From NCBI GenBank assembly GCA_020725925.1, contig DYTN01000007.1, forward strand, positions 1-64,000: a DNA stretch of 64,000 nt. Reading direction: 5' to 3'. Below are positions 46,786 through 57,079 of this stretch, in pieces. Every line of letters begins with the position of its first letter. Position 1 is the first letter of the stretch. Source of the DNA: Methanobacteriota archaeon. Lineage in GTDB: Archaea > Thermoplasmatota > Thermoplasmata > UBA10834. A program made the translations under genes and the position numbers. The notes under the pieces were generated by a model that was not told where the DNA came from, ran no database searches, and worked only from the letters and a program-made list of their open reading frames with translations.

Positions 46786-47756
46786 GCGCTCTTCTGCGAG
46801 CTTCCCCAGACTCGCATGTAGGTCCCGACTGGCATGAGGACTCTCGAGACATCCACTGCGAAACCCTCCTTTCGCTTGAGCATCTCCTCAGCGTCCATGA
46901 GGGCCGTCCCGATGCCGACCCCCTCCCCGCTGAGCGTCATGACGGCGACGGTCCCGCCCTTGCGGATGGTCTCATCGATCGTGACGATCCCAGGGGCCGC
47001 GAGGCTCGCACCGTGGCATATCGCATCCACTGCGGAGTCCTTGACCTCCACCTTCGGGATCTGTGCCAGGAGCATCTCCTTGGGAAGGAGCATCTTCTTC
47101 AGGTGGGTGCTGTTGCCCGACCTGTGCTCCTCCAGCGAGTCCTTGAGGTCGTGGAGCGAGACGGCCATGTCCTCCGTCAGCACGCCCGCTCTGGTCCGCC
47201 TCAGGTCCTGGAGGTGTGCTCCTACGCCTATCGCATCGCCCATGTCCACGCACAAGCTCCTGATGTATGTCCCCGCCTCACAGTCGACCATGAAGAGAAC
47301 GTCCCTGTCGGACACTTCCAGCATCTTGAGCGACTCCACGATTCTCGTGCGCATCTCGCGCTTGACGGCCGAGCGCATCGGAGGGGTCTGGAAGATCTCG
47401 CCCGTGAACTCGTCGAATACCTCCGCGAGCCTCTTCTGGTCGACACTGCCGTGCATCTTCATGACGCCGACATAGGCCTTCGTGCCGTAGTGGAGGGCGT
47501 CCATCGCACGGACCGCGCTCCCCAGCCCGACTGGGAGCACGCCCGTGACCCTCGGGTCGAGCGTGCCGCCATGGGCCGCCTTGCTCGCGCCCGTCATCTG
47601 GCCGACCCAGCTGGTGACCTGGTGGGATGTGGGGCCCGCAGGCTTGTCGATGACGACGATGCCGTCCTTGAGCAGCTCCTCGACGGTCCTGTCCTCCGGC
47701 CTCCTGCCCACGCCCGAGCTAACCGGCCTCTTCGACTTGACGAGCATCTTCGGCAA
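46782..47756 (-). CDS. cbf5: RNA-guided pseudouridine synthase Cbf5
   Basis: DKPAGPTSHQVTSWV...HGGTLDPRVTGVLPVGLG; PUA domain C-terminal. Confidence 0.93.
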   Translation of the reverse strand: MPKMLVKSKRPVSSGVGRRPEDRTVEELLKDGIVVIDKPAGPTSHQVTSWVGQMTGASKAAHGGTLDPRVTGVLPVGLGSAVRAMDALHYGTKAYVGVMKMHGSVDQKRLAEVFDEFTGEIFQTPPMRSAVKREMRTRIVESLKMLEVSDRDVLFMVDCEAGTYIRSLCVDMGDAIGVGAHLQDLRRTRAGVLTEDMAVSLHDLKDSLEEHRSGNSTHLKKMLLPKEMLLAQIPKVEVKDSAVDAICHGASLAAPGIVTIDETIRKGGTVAVMTLSGEGVGIGTALMDAEEMLKRKEGFAVDVSRVLMPVGTYMRVWGSSQKSA

Positions 47757-48285
47757 CCGCCTTCCTGGCCCTCTCGACTATCATGTCCGCGATCCTGTCG
47801 GCGCGGGTGTTCGAGGAGTCGACCCAGAGGTCGTAGAAGGCCTTGTCGGTGGGGTCTATGCCGTAGTAGGCCTTGTAACGCTTCTTCTCAGACCTCTCCC
47901 GGGTGCGCATCTCCTTGAGAACGGCCTCGACCTCCCTTCCTTCCCTCTGCGCTACCCTCTGTATCCGGATGTCCTCCGCAGCGTCGACGTACACCGCGAA
48001 CACCGGCACCTTCCTGCCCTTCAGCATCGGTCCCGCGAGCCTCCCCTCGAGCACGATGTTCTCGTTGGCGCGCGCGAGCGCGACCATCCGCTCGTCGAGA
48101 TCCTTGTCTATGGTCTCGTCCTCCTCCGCCAGCCTGCCGAAGGTGCCGAGGTCGAGCTTCCTCTCCTCCGCCATCTGCCTGAAGAGCTGCCCCACGAGGA
48201 CGAAGTCGTAGTCCAGCCTGTTGGCCACGAGCATGCATATGGTCGTCTTGCCGCTCCCGGGTGGACCTGAAATGGCTATCCTCAT
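47719..48285 (-). CDS. cmk: Cytidylate kinase (archaeal)
   Basis: MRIAISGPPGSGKTTICMLVANRLDYDFVLVGQLFRQMAEE. Confidence 0.9.
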   Translation of the reverse strand: MRIAISGPPGSGKTTICMLVANRLDYDFVLVGQLFRQMAEERKLDLGTFGRLAEEDETIDKDLDERMVALARANENIVLEGRLAGPMLKGRKVPVFAVYVDAAEDIRIQRVAQREGREVEAVLKEMRTRERSEKKRYKAYYGIDPTDKAFYDLWVDSSNTRADRIADMIVERARKAVAEDARQVEEAG

Positions 48286-48989
48286 CCGGCCGCTCCCTCT
48301 TCCTCGATGTCCGAGCTCTCCGCGCCCTTCACCTTGAGCTCGCTCAGCCTGCGCCTGAAGCTGATGAACTTCAGGCTCCTGGTCAGCACCTGCCCGAAAG
48401 GCAGTGTCAGGAGCGAGTAGAGCAGGACCCAGTTGGGCAGCACGTTCGAGTGCTTCATGTCCGCGTCGAACGCCCACGGGACGGAGAAGGTCGTGGACGA
48501 GAGGTCCAAGTACACGAAGTTCGCGAGCCATGCGAATATCGGTATGATGACCAGCATGGTCAAGGGCATCAGCTTGAGCTGCATCTGGGACGCCTTGAGC
48601 GACTGCGCCATGATCTGCGGCTGGAGCTCCGTGAGCTTCTTGAGCTTGAAGGTGTTGTTGCTCGCCCTCGCCTCCCTGAGCTCCTTCTGGAAGGCCGAAG
48701 TGATCCTCGCGTTCCTCGCCTGGTCGACCCAGTCGACGAAGAAGTGCCTCACGCTTATGCTGAAGAAGCTCATGATGAGGCCGGTGAAGAGGAGCGTGAG
48801 AATGGGCTGATCGCCGTCGAAGCCGACCAGGGGCGTCAGGGGCACGCCGATTATCCTCCCGAGGCCCTGCCTCAGGTCGTTGTCGAACATGACGAACATT
48901 GCGAGCAGGAAGGCCATCATCACGATGAGCTGGTTCCCGAAGTCCGGCCTGGGAGGCCTCGCTCCTCCAGCGCCCCTGGAGCCCGCCAT
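48282..48989 (-). CDS. DUF106 (YidC/Oxa1/EMC3-like) membrane protein
   Basis: Membrane protein in secY-DUF106-cmk-cbf5 order; RNARITSAFQKELREA...QSLKASQMQLKLMPLTMLVIIPIFAWL. Confidence 0.88.
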   Translation of the reverse strand: MAGSRGAGGARPPRPDFGNQLIVMMAFLLAMFVMFDNDLRQGLGRIIGVPLTPLVGFDGDQPILTLLFTGLIMSFFSISVRHFFVDWVDQARNARITSAFQKELREARASNNTFKLKKLTELQPQIMAQSLKASQMQLKLMPLTMLVIIPIFAWLANFVYLDLSSTTFSVPWAFDADMKHSNVLPNWVLLYSLLTLPFGQVLTRSLKFISFRRRLSELKVKGAESSDIEEEGAAG

Positions 48990-48993
48990 CCGA

Positions 48994-50577
48994 TCACTCG
49001 CCTCCGAAGAAGCCTCTGAGTACCGGATGCATCTCCATCATCTGCTCCCTGCCCATGGCATCGTAGAGCTGTATCATAATGCCCACGGCGAGGAGCACGC
49101 CGGTGCCCGACGCGTTCCCCACCGTGCCTATCAGGTCCGCGCCCGCTGCGAGCCCTCCGACCGTCGCCCCCGAGATGACAGTCACCACCGGTATGTACCT
49201 CTCCAGGACCCTCTTGAGGACCCTCGGGTCCCTCCTGAAGCCCGGGATCTGCATCCCGCTCGACTCGATCTGCGATGCGACCGCCTCCGGGCCCATGTTC
49301 GTCGTCTCGATCCAGAACTTCGCGAACAGGACGGAGCCCAGGACCATGACGCCCACGTAGACCATGACATGGATGCCTATCTGGTACCTCTCCTTGTCCA
49401 GCCCCAGCCCGCTGAGATAGCTGTCGCTAAGAAGAGGCAAAAGCCAGTCGCCGACGCCGTTGATCGTGGATAGGTAGTACGCCAGCCCGCCGGACGGCCT
49501 CGTGGCGTCTGCATCGTAGTAGCCGAGCATCCAGTTCTCGCCCAGCAGGGGCACGTTCCGGAAGGACGGGTGGCTCCAGAAGAGCATCGAGAACATGCTC
49601 ACGTTCGCCAGCAGGGCGGCCATGAGGATGACCGGGATGTTGGACGCGTAGATGAGCTTGATCGGGTACCTGCCCCGGGCTCCTCTCGCCCCTCCGTGCG
49701 CGAGCGGGAGCTCTATCCTGCTCGATTCCGTGTACGCGACGAACAGGAAGATGACTATTGTGCCTATGAGGGCCACCATCGGGTTCGGCTGCGCCAGGAA
49801 GATGCGCTCGTACCCGCCCCCTGAGAGCTCAGGGGCGGACATGTGGTGGAATAGGTAGATCGTCTTCGGGAGCGTGCCCGCCGGCGGGTTGTCGTAGGGG
49901 TCCATCGGGATTGCGTTGTCCACGGGGTGCCAGTTGAGCGACCCCGTGAATATCTGCTGCGCGACGCCCGCGGCGATGAAGAGCGATATGCCGCTCCCTA
50001 TGCCCCACTTCGAGACCACCTCGTCCATGAGGAACACGAGGTACGAGCCGACGAAGAGCTGGACCACGATGAGCGTCCGGGCCAGGGCGAGTCCGTTGCC
50101 CGCCCAGATGCCTTCCATGCCGTCCCTGAACCTCGAGGTCGGCTCCATGAAGCCGTAGACCTGCGGCACCGCCTCGACGACTATCATGATTATCACCAGG
50201 AGCTTCTGTGTGCCCTGGTACACCGCCTTGTCCTCGTCTTCCTTGAGGTTGAGCTTGATGATCTTCGCGCCCGTGAAGAGCTGCATGATGATCGAGCCGG
50301 TGACGATGGGCCCTATCCCCAGGTGCATGAGCGAGAACTGCGCGCCCGCGAGTATCGCCCTGTACTGGGCGAACAGGTCCACACCCTCTCCTGTGTTCAC
50401 GCCATAGATCACGATGTTGGTCATGGCGAAGTACAGGACCAGGATGAGGACGAGCCACATCATCTTCGTCCGGAAGTGCACATGCCCCTCGGGCCTGGTC
50501 ACCGCCGGAATCCTCGACGTGATCGGCTTGAGCTTGTAGAGCATGCTTCTTTCTTCTTTCTCCTCGGCCATCTGCAC
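48994..50577 (-). CDS. secY: Preprotein translocase subunit SecY
   Basis: Multi-TM protein; GSIIMQLFTGAKIIKL, WGIGSGISLFIAAGVAQQIF; ribosomal cluster context. Confidence 0.95.
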   Translation of the reverse strand: MQMAEEKEERSMLYKLKPITSRIPAVTRPEGHVHFRTKMMWLVLILVLYFAMTNIVIYGVNTGEGVDLFAQYRAILAGAQFSLMHLGIGPIVTGSIIMQLFTGAKIIKLNLKEDEDKAVYQGTQKLLVIIMIVVEAVPQVYGFMEPTSRFRDGMEGIWAGNGLALARTLIVVQLFVGSYLVFLMDEVVSKWGIGSGISLFIAAGVAQQIFTGSLNWHPVDNAIPMDPYDNPPAGTLPKTIYLFHHMSAPELSGGGYERIFLAQPNPMVALIGTIVIFLFVAYTESSRIELPLAHGGARGARGRYPIKLIYASNIPVILMAALLANVSMFSMLFWSHPSFRNVPLLGENWMLGYYDADATRPSGGLAYYLSTINGVGDWLLPLLSDSYLSGLGLDKERYQIGIHVMVYVGVMVLGSVLFAKFWIETTNMGPEAVASQIESSGMQIPGFRRDPRVLKRVLERYIPVVTVISGATVGGLAAGADLIGTVGNASGTGVLLAVGIMIQLYDAMGREQMMEMHPVLRGFFGGE

Positions 50578-50623
50578 CCTTCCTAGTCGCAGGAGTTCGT
50601 GGTCTATGCCCTGCCCTGTCTGT

Positions 50624-51049
50624 TCATTCCTTCAGCAGCGTTCCCCCGGCCTTCTTCAGCTTCTCCTCCGCACTCGCCGAGGCCTCGGGTACTTTGATCG
50701 TGACAGGCGTGGTCATCCTCCCGGAACCCAGGAGCTTGTCCACGCCGAGCTTCGCCAGGTCGACAGTCCACTTGCCGTCCTTGTGTTCCGCGTATCCATC
50801 CTTCGCTAGTGCTTGAAGGGACTGCTCGACCTCTGAGAGGTTCATAGTGACCTTGTCCCTCACCACGGACTGGGGCCTCTTGAACCCGTGGCGGCCGAAA
50901 TGGTCAGGATCGTATTTAATCACGCTTATCCACTTGTGCTTGTGCAGGCCGGCGTTTCCCCGCCCGCCCCTGAGGCCAGCGCCCCTCCCGGCCTTCTTGC
51001 CCCGGCCGTGGGTCCTGCTGCCCCTGAACTTGCTCGTCCTGCTTACCAT
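50624..51049 (-). CDS. rpl15: Ribosomal protein uL15
   Basis: RTSKFRGSRTHGRGKKAGRGAGLRGGRGNAG. Confidence 0.95.
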   Translation of the reverse strand: MVSRTSKFRGSRTHGRGKKAGRGAGLRGGRGNAGLHKHKWISVIKYDPDHFGRHGFKRPQSVVRDKVTMNLSEVEQSLQALAKDGYAEHKDGKWTVDLAKLGVDKLLGSGRMTTPVTIKVPEASASAEEKLKKAGGTLLKE

Positions 51050-51538
51050 CTACTTCGCCTCCTTCAGCTTCGGGAGCATCTTGTCGATGAGCTTCTCCAT
51101 GTCTGCGCCCCTGTAGCCGAGCGAGCCGCCGTCCACGAACGGTCTCCTCGTGCTCCTGTGCCCCTGCCTGGGCGGAGGGAGCCTTAGGACGGGCTTGAGC
51201 CCCTTCACGTCTGAGAACCGCGCCTCGCCCTTCTCGAGCGCCTTCGCGAAGGAGAGTATCGATGTGAACGCGGAGTTGTCCTTGACATAGGCGTCCGTGA
51301 GCCTTGCGCCCCCGGCCACCTCGCCCTTGTGGAACAGCAGGCGTGCGATCGCCTCTGGCGTCAGCTCCCCCCAGGTGACGTAGTCCTTCACCACCTGCAG
51401 CATGCCGCTGGTCGTGTCGTTTTTCGGGAGGACCGCGCAGTGGTTCACCCTGTTCAGCCTGAGCATGTCCATCGTCTCCACCGCCTGCCGCTGTATCTTC
51501 GCGTGTCCCCTCACCCTCACCACTGCGACTGCGGCCAT
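51050..51538 (-). CDS. rpl30: Ribosomal protein uL30
   Basis: MAAVAVVRVRGHAKIQRQAVETMDMLRLNRVNHCAVLP. Confidence 0.94.
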   Translation of the reverse strand: MAAVAVVRVRGHAKIQRQAVETMDMLRLNRVNHCAVLPKNDTTSGMLQVVKDYVTWGELTPEAIARLLFHKGEVAGGARLTDAYVKDNSAFTSILSFAKALEKGEARFSDVKGLKPVLRLPPPRQGHRSTRRPFVDGGSLGYRGADMEKLIDKMLPKLKEAK

Positions 51539-51539
51539 C

Positions 51540-52268
51540 CTACTCGCCCTCCTTGGTGGTCTCTGGCGCAGGCCCCTCGGGCTCCTCCTCTGGGGGCACA
51601 CCGACGGACGCGACGTGTATCTGGGTCGGCCCCGAGACTATCTGGAGCCTGGACCTCTGCTCGTCCGTGACCCTGATCTGCGATGTCTTCTTGAGCGCAT
51701 CGAAGGTCGCGATGGAGTTGTTGATCGTGGTCTTCGTGTGCCCGCTCGTGAAGCCCCAGGAGTCCTTTATCCCGGCCATCTTAAGCACGCTCTTCCCGAT
51801 GTCCCCGACTGCGAGGCCCGTGCCCCTTGGAGCCGGCTTCAACGTCACGTACACGGACCCCGAATGGCCCGTGACCTCGAACGGGAGCGAGTGGGGCGTC
51901 AGGCAGCCGCACTGCCACGAGCCGCACCCGCGCTTGACCTCGATTATGTTCAGCTTCGCGACGTCGATGGCTGCCCTTATCGCGGGCCCGACCTCCTTGC
52001 CCTTGAGCCTCCCGAGGCCGACGAAACCGTCGTTGTTGCCGACGACGACTGTGATGGCGAACCTGACCCTCCGGCCAGAGTCGGTCATGCGCTGGACCAT
52101 GTTCACGTCCAGCACCTCGTCCGCGAGCTCGGGCAGGAGTATGTCCACGATCTCCGCCTCCCTCAGGGGCAGCCTCGTCCTGAGCGCTTCGCTCATCGTG
52201 GTTATCTTGCCCTCGGCGACGAGCTTGCCCAGCCTCGTCTTGGGTACCCAGTCACCCATCGGTCGCAC
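51540..52268 (-). CDS. rps5: Ribosomal protein uS5
   Basis: [16 protein letters not shown]...[27 protein letters not shown]. Confidence 0.96.
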   Translation of the reverse strand: MRPMGDWVPKTRLGKLVAEGKITTMSEALRTRLPLREAEIVDILLPELADEVLDVNMVQRMTDSGRRVRFAITVVVGNNDGFVGLGRLKGKEVGPAIRAAIDVAKLNIIEVKRGCGSWQCGCLTPHSLPFEVTGHSGSVYVTLKPAPRGTGLAVGDIGKSVLKMAGIKDSWGFTSGHTKTTINNSIATFDALKKTSQIRVTDEQRSRLQIVSGPTQIHVASVGVPPEEEPEGPAPETTKEGE

Positions 52269-52770
52269 CTCCTATCTTGCCCTTCGCGCCCTCGAACATG
52301 CCCGCGGTTCCCTCGCGCATGTGCTTTCCCGTGATCCTGTCCTGTGAAGGGAGCATGACGTCGCTGTGCGGGACCTCTATCCCCGCGTCGACTATCCCCT
52401 TCAGCGCCGCGAACACGACCGCGCCCTTGGTCGGCTCCCGGAGGCCTATGTCCAGCACGGCCTCATGAAGGCCCTTCTCCTTGGCCCTCCTGCCCGCGAG
52501 AAGGCCCGTGAGGTACGCGCCCGGGGTGCTCTTGCCCGAGCCCGTCCAGCCGAGCTCCGCGAGCTCCGTCGACACGGCGGACGCGATCACGAAGTCCGCG
52601 CCCTCCCTGAACTCGACGAACTGCACCCTCGTGTGCCTGTTGGACTTCCTCACCACCGCGCGGACCTTGCCGCCCCTTAGCAGCGCCGCCCTGTGCCTGT
52701 AGTCCGTCCGCCCCTCGCGCCTTCTCCTGAAAGGCACTCTGTACCTGGGTCCTGTGGCCATCATCATCAC
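52252..52770 (-). CDS. rpl18: Ribosomal protein uL18
   Basis: [47 protein letters not shown]. Confidence 0.96.
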   Translation of the reverse strand: MMMMATGPRYRVPFRRRREGRTDYRHRAALLRGGKVRAVVRKSNRHTRVQFVEFREGADFVIASAVSTELAELGWTGSGKSTPGAYLTGLLAGRRAKEKGLHEAVLDIGLREPTKGAVVFAALKGIVDAGIEVPHSDVMLPSQDRITGKHMREGTAGMFEGAKGKIGGATDG

Positions 52771-53216
52771 TCCTTCAGGACTCCCTCGGCCTTCATGTGC
52801 GACTCCATGTGCGGCCTGCTCTTGAACACGCCGCCCTTGGCCTTGAGGTAGTAGTCACGGTATGTCGCCGTGTCGATCTTTCCCGCGTCCCTGAGCTCCT
52901 TGAGCTTCTTCCGGATGGGGCGTATGGTCTGCATCCATCGCTCCTTGGTCGGCTTGCGCGCGCCCGTCCTGCCGCGCCTCGAGCCGTGCCCCCTCTGCCT
53001 GCCCTTCCTCCGCTGGGCCTGGTGGTACTTCGTCCTGCCCCTCGAGACGCCCTTCTTCTGCCTCGAGGCTATCGCGCCCGAGTTGATGAGCGTCCTGACA
53101 TCGGCGCGGGTGATGGCGTCGGCCGCATCCTCCATCTTGTTCGGGTCTATCCAGACCCTGTTGGACCCGCACTTGAGGATCTCCGCGGCCATCCGCCTCT
53201 GGTTCTTGAGATTCAT
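52767..53216 (-). CDS. rpl19e: Ribosomal protein eL19
   Basis: MNLKNQRRMAAEILKCGSNRVWIDPNKMEDAADAITRADVRTLI. Confidence 0.96.
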   Translation of the reverse strand: MNLKNQRRMAAEILKCGSNRVWIDPNKMEDAADAITRADVRTLINSGAIASRQKKGVSRGRTKYHQAQRRKGRQRGHGSRRGRTGARKPTKERWMQTIRPIRKKLKELRDAGKIDTATYRDYYLKAKGGVFKSRPHMESHMKAEGVLKE

Positions 53217-53219
53217 GCC

Positions 53220-53975
53220 TCATCCGCTCCTGTTGAGTATCCTTATGCCGAGCTCGTCCGCCTTCTCCTCTATCTGGAGCCGCTTCCTCATGCCCACCTG
53301 GTGCGCGACCCTCGCGGCCTCGAGCTCCGGCCTGATCTTGTCGAGGTCGGCGATGTTCCGGACCATGACCTCCCTGAACCCGGACGGGTGCAGGTGCCTG
53401 GCCCCCCTCGGCGAGCCGTAGCCTATCGACACCACGTTCCGCCTGTAGCGGTAGTGCTGCCTCATCTTGGAGTGGTCCCCCACGGGCTTCCGCCAGCGCG
53501 CGCTCTGGAGGCACTTCCTCCTGTGCCACTCCTGGCGCAGGAACTCCGGCCTCCTGGCGTCCACTTCAGAGCGCTTCCTGAGGGCCTCGAGGGTCTCCTT
53601 GGAGAGCTTCGGCTTGAGCTTGACCTCGTAGCCCCCCTCCTCCTCGATCTCGACCTCTTTTTCCTTCTCCTTCTTGGCCTCGGCCTCCGGCTCCTCCTCG
53701 GGCTCCTTCTCCTCGGCCTCCGCCGCCTCCTTCTTCTCCTCCGGCTCTGCAGGGGCCTTGAGGTCCTCCTCCCAATGCTCGATCGTCTTGGGGCCGACTC
53801 CCTTGAGGTGCTCCTGTATCTCCTTGGCCCTCTCCTCGTCCGCGAGCGCCTCGCCGAGCTGCTTGGGCGTCTTGATGCCCAGCGCATCGAGCTTGGGGAT
53901 GTACTCCTCCTTGAACATGTGGAGCTTCATGAACTCGTCATGGTGGGGTGACTTCTTCTCTGCCAAACCTCTCAC
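53220..53975 (-). CDS. rpl32e: Ribosomal protein eL32 with N-terminal HhH-like and charged extension
   Basis: C-terminal RRPEFLRQEWHRRKCLQSARWRKPVGDHSKMRQHYR; N-terminal LDALGIKTPKQLGEAL plus Glu/Lys-rich linker. Confidence 0.94.
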   Translation of the reverse strand: MRGLAEKKSPHHDEFMKLHMFKEEYIPKLDALGIKTPKQLGEALADEERAKEIQEHLKGVGPKTIEHWEEDLKAPAEPEEKKEAAEAEEKEPEEEPEAEAKKEKEKEVEIEEEGGYEVKLKPKLSKETLEALRKRSEVDARRPEFLRQEWHRRKCLQSARWRKPVGDHSKMRQHYRYRRNVVSIGYGSPRGARHLHPSGFREVMVRNIADLDKIRPELEAARVAHQVGMRKRLQIEEKADELGIRILNRSG

Positions 53976-54520
53976 CTCCCTGGCTTCTCAGTTATGTAGA
54001 TGCCATCCTGGAAGACCCTGGGGTCGAACCCCTTGATCTTCGTGGCGCGCTCGATGTTCGCCGCCGTCTGGCCGACGTCCTCGACGTTCGGGCCGTTGAG
54101 GACGACCTGGTCTCCCTTCACGGAGACCTTCGTGGCGCCCAGGATCCTGGTCTTCCTCGGGTACTTCTCCCCCAGGAAGTTCTCGATCACGAACGTGTCG
54201 CCCTTCACCGACGCCTTGATCGGGAAGTGCGCGTAGACGATCTTCATCTTGTACTCGAACCCGTCCGTGGCGCCCCTGAGCATGTTCCTAATGTACGCGC
54301 CGTAGGTCCCGACCAGGGCCTTCTCCCTCTTCCTCGGGAGCTCGCACGAGACGACGACGTGCTTGCCCTTGACCTCGATCCTGACCCTCGGGTGCGAGAG
54401 CTCCTTCGAGAGCTCCCCCTGGGGTCCCTTGACCTTCGCGACGCCGTCCTGGAAGCTCACATGGACCTTGTCGGGTATCTGTATCTCGTCCTTCAGCAAT
54501 CCGCCGCGCATCATGAACAC
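53972..54520 (-). CDS. rpl6: Ribosomal protein uL6
   Basis: IQIPDKVHVSFQDGVAKVKGPQGELSKELSHPRVRIEVKG. Confidence 0.96.
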   Translation of the reverse strand: MFMMRGGLLKDEIQIPDKVHVSFQDGVAKVKGPQGELSKELSHPRVRIEVKGKHVVVSCELPRKREKALVGTYGAYIRNMLRGATDGFEYKMKIVYAHFPIKASVKGDTFVIENFLGEKYPRKTRILGATKVSVKGDQVVLNGPNVEDVGQTAANIERATKIKGFDPRVFQDGIYITEKPGR

Positions 54521-54521
54521 C

Positions 54522-54911
54522 TCAGTACACGAACGCCAGCAGCTTGCCGCCGACGCCTCCCTTCTTCGCCTCCGTGTGCGTGAGCACGCCCTTCGTGGTC
54601 GTCAGGATGAGCACGCCGAAGTCCTGCGCGGGCAGGTACCTCGACTCCCACTTCTCCAGCTCGCCCACCTTGACGGAGTACCTTGGCCTGATCACGCCGC
54701 AGTCGTTTATGTGTCCCGCCAGGGCGACCTTGAACATGCCGCTCCTGCCGTCGTCGACGAGCTCGAACTGCCCGATGTAGCCGTTCTCCTGCATGACCTT
54801 GAGGACCCTGCCTATCAGCCTCGAGGACGGGCGCACCATGCACTCGCCCTTGCCCACCTTCTCGGCGTTCCTGATGAGAGCCATCGCGTCGTTGAGTGTG
54901 TCCTGCTGCAT
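54522..54911 (-). CDS. rps8: Ribosomal protein uS8
   Basis: [47 protein letters not shown]. Confidence 0.96.
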   Translation of the reverse strand: MQQDTLNDAMALIRNAEKVGKGECMVRPSSRLIGRVLKVMQENGYIGQFELVDDGRSGMFKVALAGHINDCGVIRPRYSVKVGELEKWESRYLPAQDFGVLILTTTKGVLTHTEAKKGGVGGKLLAFVY

Positions 54912-54922
54912 GTCATCTCACC

Positions 54923-55069
54923 TCACGAGTACTTCCTGAAGCCTATGTGTGGCGCGATCTCCCTGAAGCACTGCCTGCACAGGTGCATCCCGTACCTCCG
55001 TATGATGCCCCTCTTCCTGCCGCACCGGGTGCATCCGACGGTCCTGCCGAACTTCTTCTTGGGCTTCAA
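54923..55069 (-). CDS. rps14: Ribosomal protein uS14 (zinc-binding type), TTG start
   Basis: Manual translation (TTG)[47 protein letters not shown]; absent from the ORF track. Confidence 0.95.
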   Translation of the reverse strand: MKPKKKFGRTVGCTRCGRKRGIIRRYGMHLCRQCFREIAPHIGFRKYS

Positions 55070-55578
55070 TCGACCACCTCCACACCGAACTTCGTCCTGA
55101 CGAATGCGATGCCTTCCTTCTTGGAGACCCTGTGGTGCTTCGGGAGCCTGCGCCTCATCATGCGCCTGCTCTGGACGCGCCTTCCGGGCCTGCTTATCGA
55201 GGCGCAGACGTCCATCCCGAAGATGCCTATCTCAGGGTCATACTTCATCCCGGGGAAGTCCGTGTAGTCCGTGATGCCGAGCGAGAAGTTGCCCTCGGGG
55301 TCGAAGGAGTAGTCGGCTATCCTGTTCTCCCTGATCCAGAAGGCCTTCTTGACGAACTCCTCGGCCTCCTTCCCCCTGAGCGTGACCTTGCACCCGATGT
55401 GCATGCCCTTCCTGATGCCCAGGTCCCTGTTCGTGGTCTTGGCTATCGTGCGGACGGGCTTCTTCCCCGTGACCATCTGGAGGACCTTCTCGGCCTTCAG
55501 GAGCCTCTCGCCTGCGTCCCCGACGCCGATGTTGACGACGGCCTTCTCGAGCCTGATGTCCCTCATGGTCTCTGTCAT
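55066..55578 (-). CDS. rpl5: Ribosomal protein uL5
   Basis: [43 protein letters not shown]. Confidence 0.96.
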   Translation of the reverse strand: MTETMRDIRLEKAVVNIGVGDAGERLLKAEKVLQMVTGKKPVRTIAKTTNRDLGIRKGMHIGCKVTLRGKEAEEFVKKAFWIRENRIADYSFDPEGNFSLGITDYTDFPGMKYDPEIGIFGMDVCASISRPGRRVQSRRMMRRRLPKHHRVSKKEGIAFVRTKFGVEVVD

Positions 55579-56285
55579 GCGGCCTTCGCCTCCAGGAGCT
55601 TGATCTCAGGGGCCTTGTCCCCCACGACGAAGACGTTCTCCTTGACGGTCCCGAACCCCTCCTTGAATGTGACGAGGTTGGGCGCTGAGCCCCTCCTCAC
55701 CTTGTAGGTCTCCACCGTCTGTACGCTGCCTGGGTGGGACCCGCCCGTGAGGAGGGCGATGCTCCCCTTCTCGAGCTTGAACGACTTCATGATCTTCTGC
55801 GACGGCAACTCTATCTTGAGCACGTCGCCCGATTTGTACTGGTCCTTCGGGAGCACTATGCACCTGCCGTCGTGCAGGTTGAGCTGGACCTTGCCCTTCT
55901 TCAGGACCTTCTTCTTGTCTATCCGGGCGAGCTTCCAGCCCTTCTCCGCGTCGTCTATCGCGACGAGCTGCAGCTTCGCCTTGTAGTCCACGAGCATCCT
56001 GTAGCTCTGCTTCGTCTTCAGGATCGTGACGACGTCCATGAGCCCGACCGGGAATTTGTAGTCCGAGACGGGCTTGCCGTCCACTGCCACGCCCCTGCCC
56101 CCGATGATGAACCTCGCCTCGCGCGAGTTGTCGCAGAGCTTGAGCATGTCCCTCACGACCGCCAGGAGCGGCATCGATTCGTGCATTCCATGCGGGCCAG
56201 GGCTGGGCTTGGTCACCCAGTGGCTCGTCTTCCTCGGTATCGCCCAGCTGCTCGGGGCAGCCATCCTCTTGACATGCTTCTTCAT
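55575..56285 (-). CDS. rps4e: Ribosomal protein eS4
   Basis: MKKHVKRMAAPSSWAIPRKTSHWVTKPSPGPH. Confidence 0.96.
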   Translation of the reverse strand: MKKHVKRMAAPSSWAIPRKTSHWVTKPSPGPHGMHESMPLLAVVRDMLKLCDNSREARFIIGGRGVAVDGKPVSDYKFPVGLMDVVTILKTKQSYRMLVDYKAKLQLVAIDDAEKGWKLARIDKKKVLKKGKVQLNLHDGRCIVLPKDQYKSGDVLKIELPSQKIMKSFKLEKGSIALLTGGSHPGSVQTVETYKVRRGSAPNLVTFKEGFGTVKENVFVVGDKAPEIKLLEAKAA

Positions 56286-56662
56286 GCCGACCCACCTCCC
56301 TTGAGGCTGTCCAGCTTGCTCTTCCTCCACGGGTCCGAGAGGTCGAGCTTCGTGATCACGAGGTCCGAGGGGTCGATCGGCTTGGGCTTCTGCGTGCCGT
56401 CCGCCTTGGGCACCGTGATGTTCTCGATTATGATCTTCATGTGCTTCAGGTCCACGGACGCGACCTTGGACTCCGTCGCCTTGAAGTCCGCGTGTCCCCT
56501 GACCACCTTGACGGTGTCGCCCTTCCTCACCGGCAGGGAGCGCACGTTGTACTCGGTCATGAGCGCTGAGTCGAGGTGCGCGGACACCATCCGCCTCTTC
56601 CTGTGCAGCGGGGCCTCGGCCCTCGCCCTCCTCTGCTTCCTGGCCTTCGTGCTAGCGGTCAT
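56282..56662 (-). CDS. rpl24: Ribosomal protein uL24
   Basis: LRSLPVRKGDTVKVVRGHAD-like KOW motif. Confidence 0.94.
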   Translation of the reverse strand: MTASTKARKQRRARAEAPLHRKRRMVSAHLDSALMTEYNVRSLPVRKGDTVKVVRGHADFKATESKVASVDLKHMKIIIENITVPKADGTQKPKPIDPSDLVITKLDLSDPWRKSKLDSLKGGGSA

Positions 56663-56671
56663 CCTGCCACC

Positions 56672-57079
56672 TCACACTATCATCGAGGCCGTGGCCGCGA
56701 TCCTGGGCCATCTCTCGGCGGCCTCCCTCGCGACCGGGCCCTTGATGTCGGTCCCCTTGGTCTCTCCTGTCTCCGTGACTATGACGACCGCGTTGTCCTC
56801 GAACTGGACCATCGTGCCCTCGGGCCTCCTGAAGGGCCTCCTCTGGCGCACGATGACCGCCCTGAACAGCTGCTTCCTCGTCTCGGGCGTGCCCTTCTTG
56901 ACGGTCACGACCATCATCTCCCCCAGGGCCGCGTTCGGGTACCTCCTCTTGGTGCCGTGGTAGGTGGGCACGCTGACGACCTGGACGACCTTCGCGCCCG
57001 TGTTGTCGATGCAGTCGAGCCTCGCACCCGTCGGGATGCCCCTTGTCTGTCTGCCAGGAATGCCTTTCATCGCGCTCAC
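56672..57079 (-). CDS. rpl14: Ribosomal protein uL14
   Basis: [46 protein letters not shown]. Confidence 0.96.
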   Translation of the reverse strand: MSAMKGIPGRQTRGIPTGARLDCIDNTGAKVVQVVSVPTYHGTKRRYPNAALGEMMVVTVKKGTPETRKQLFRAVIVRQRRPFRRPEGTMVQFEDNAVVIVTETGETKGTDIKGPVAREAAERWPRIAATASMIV

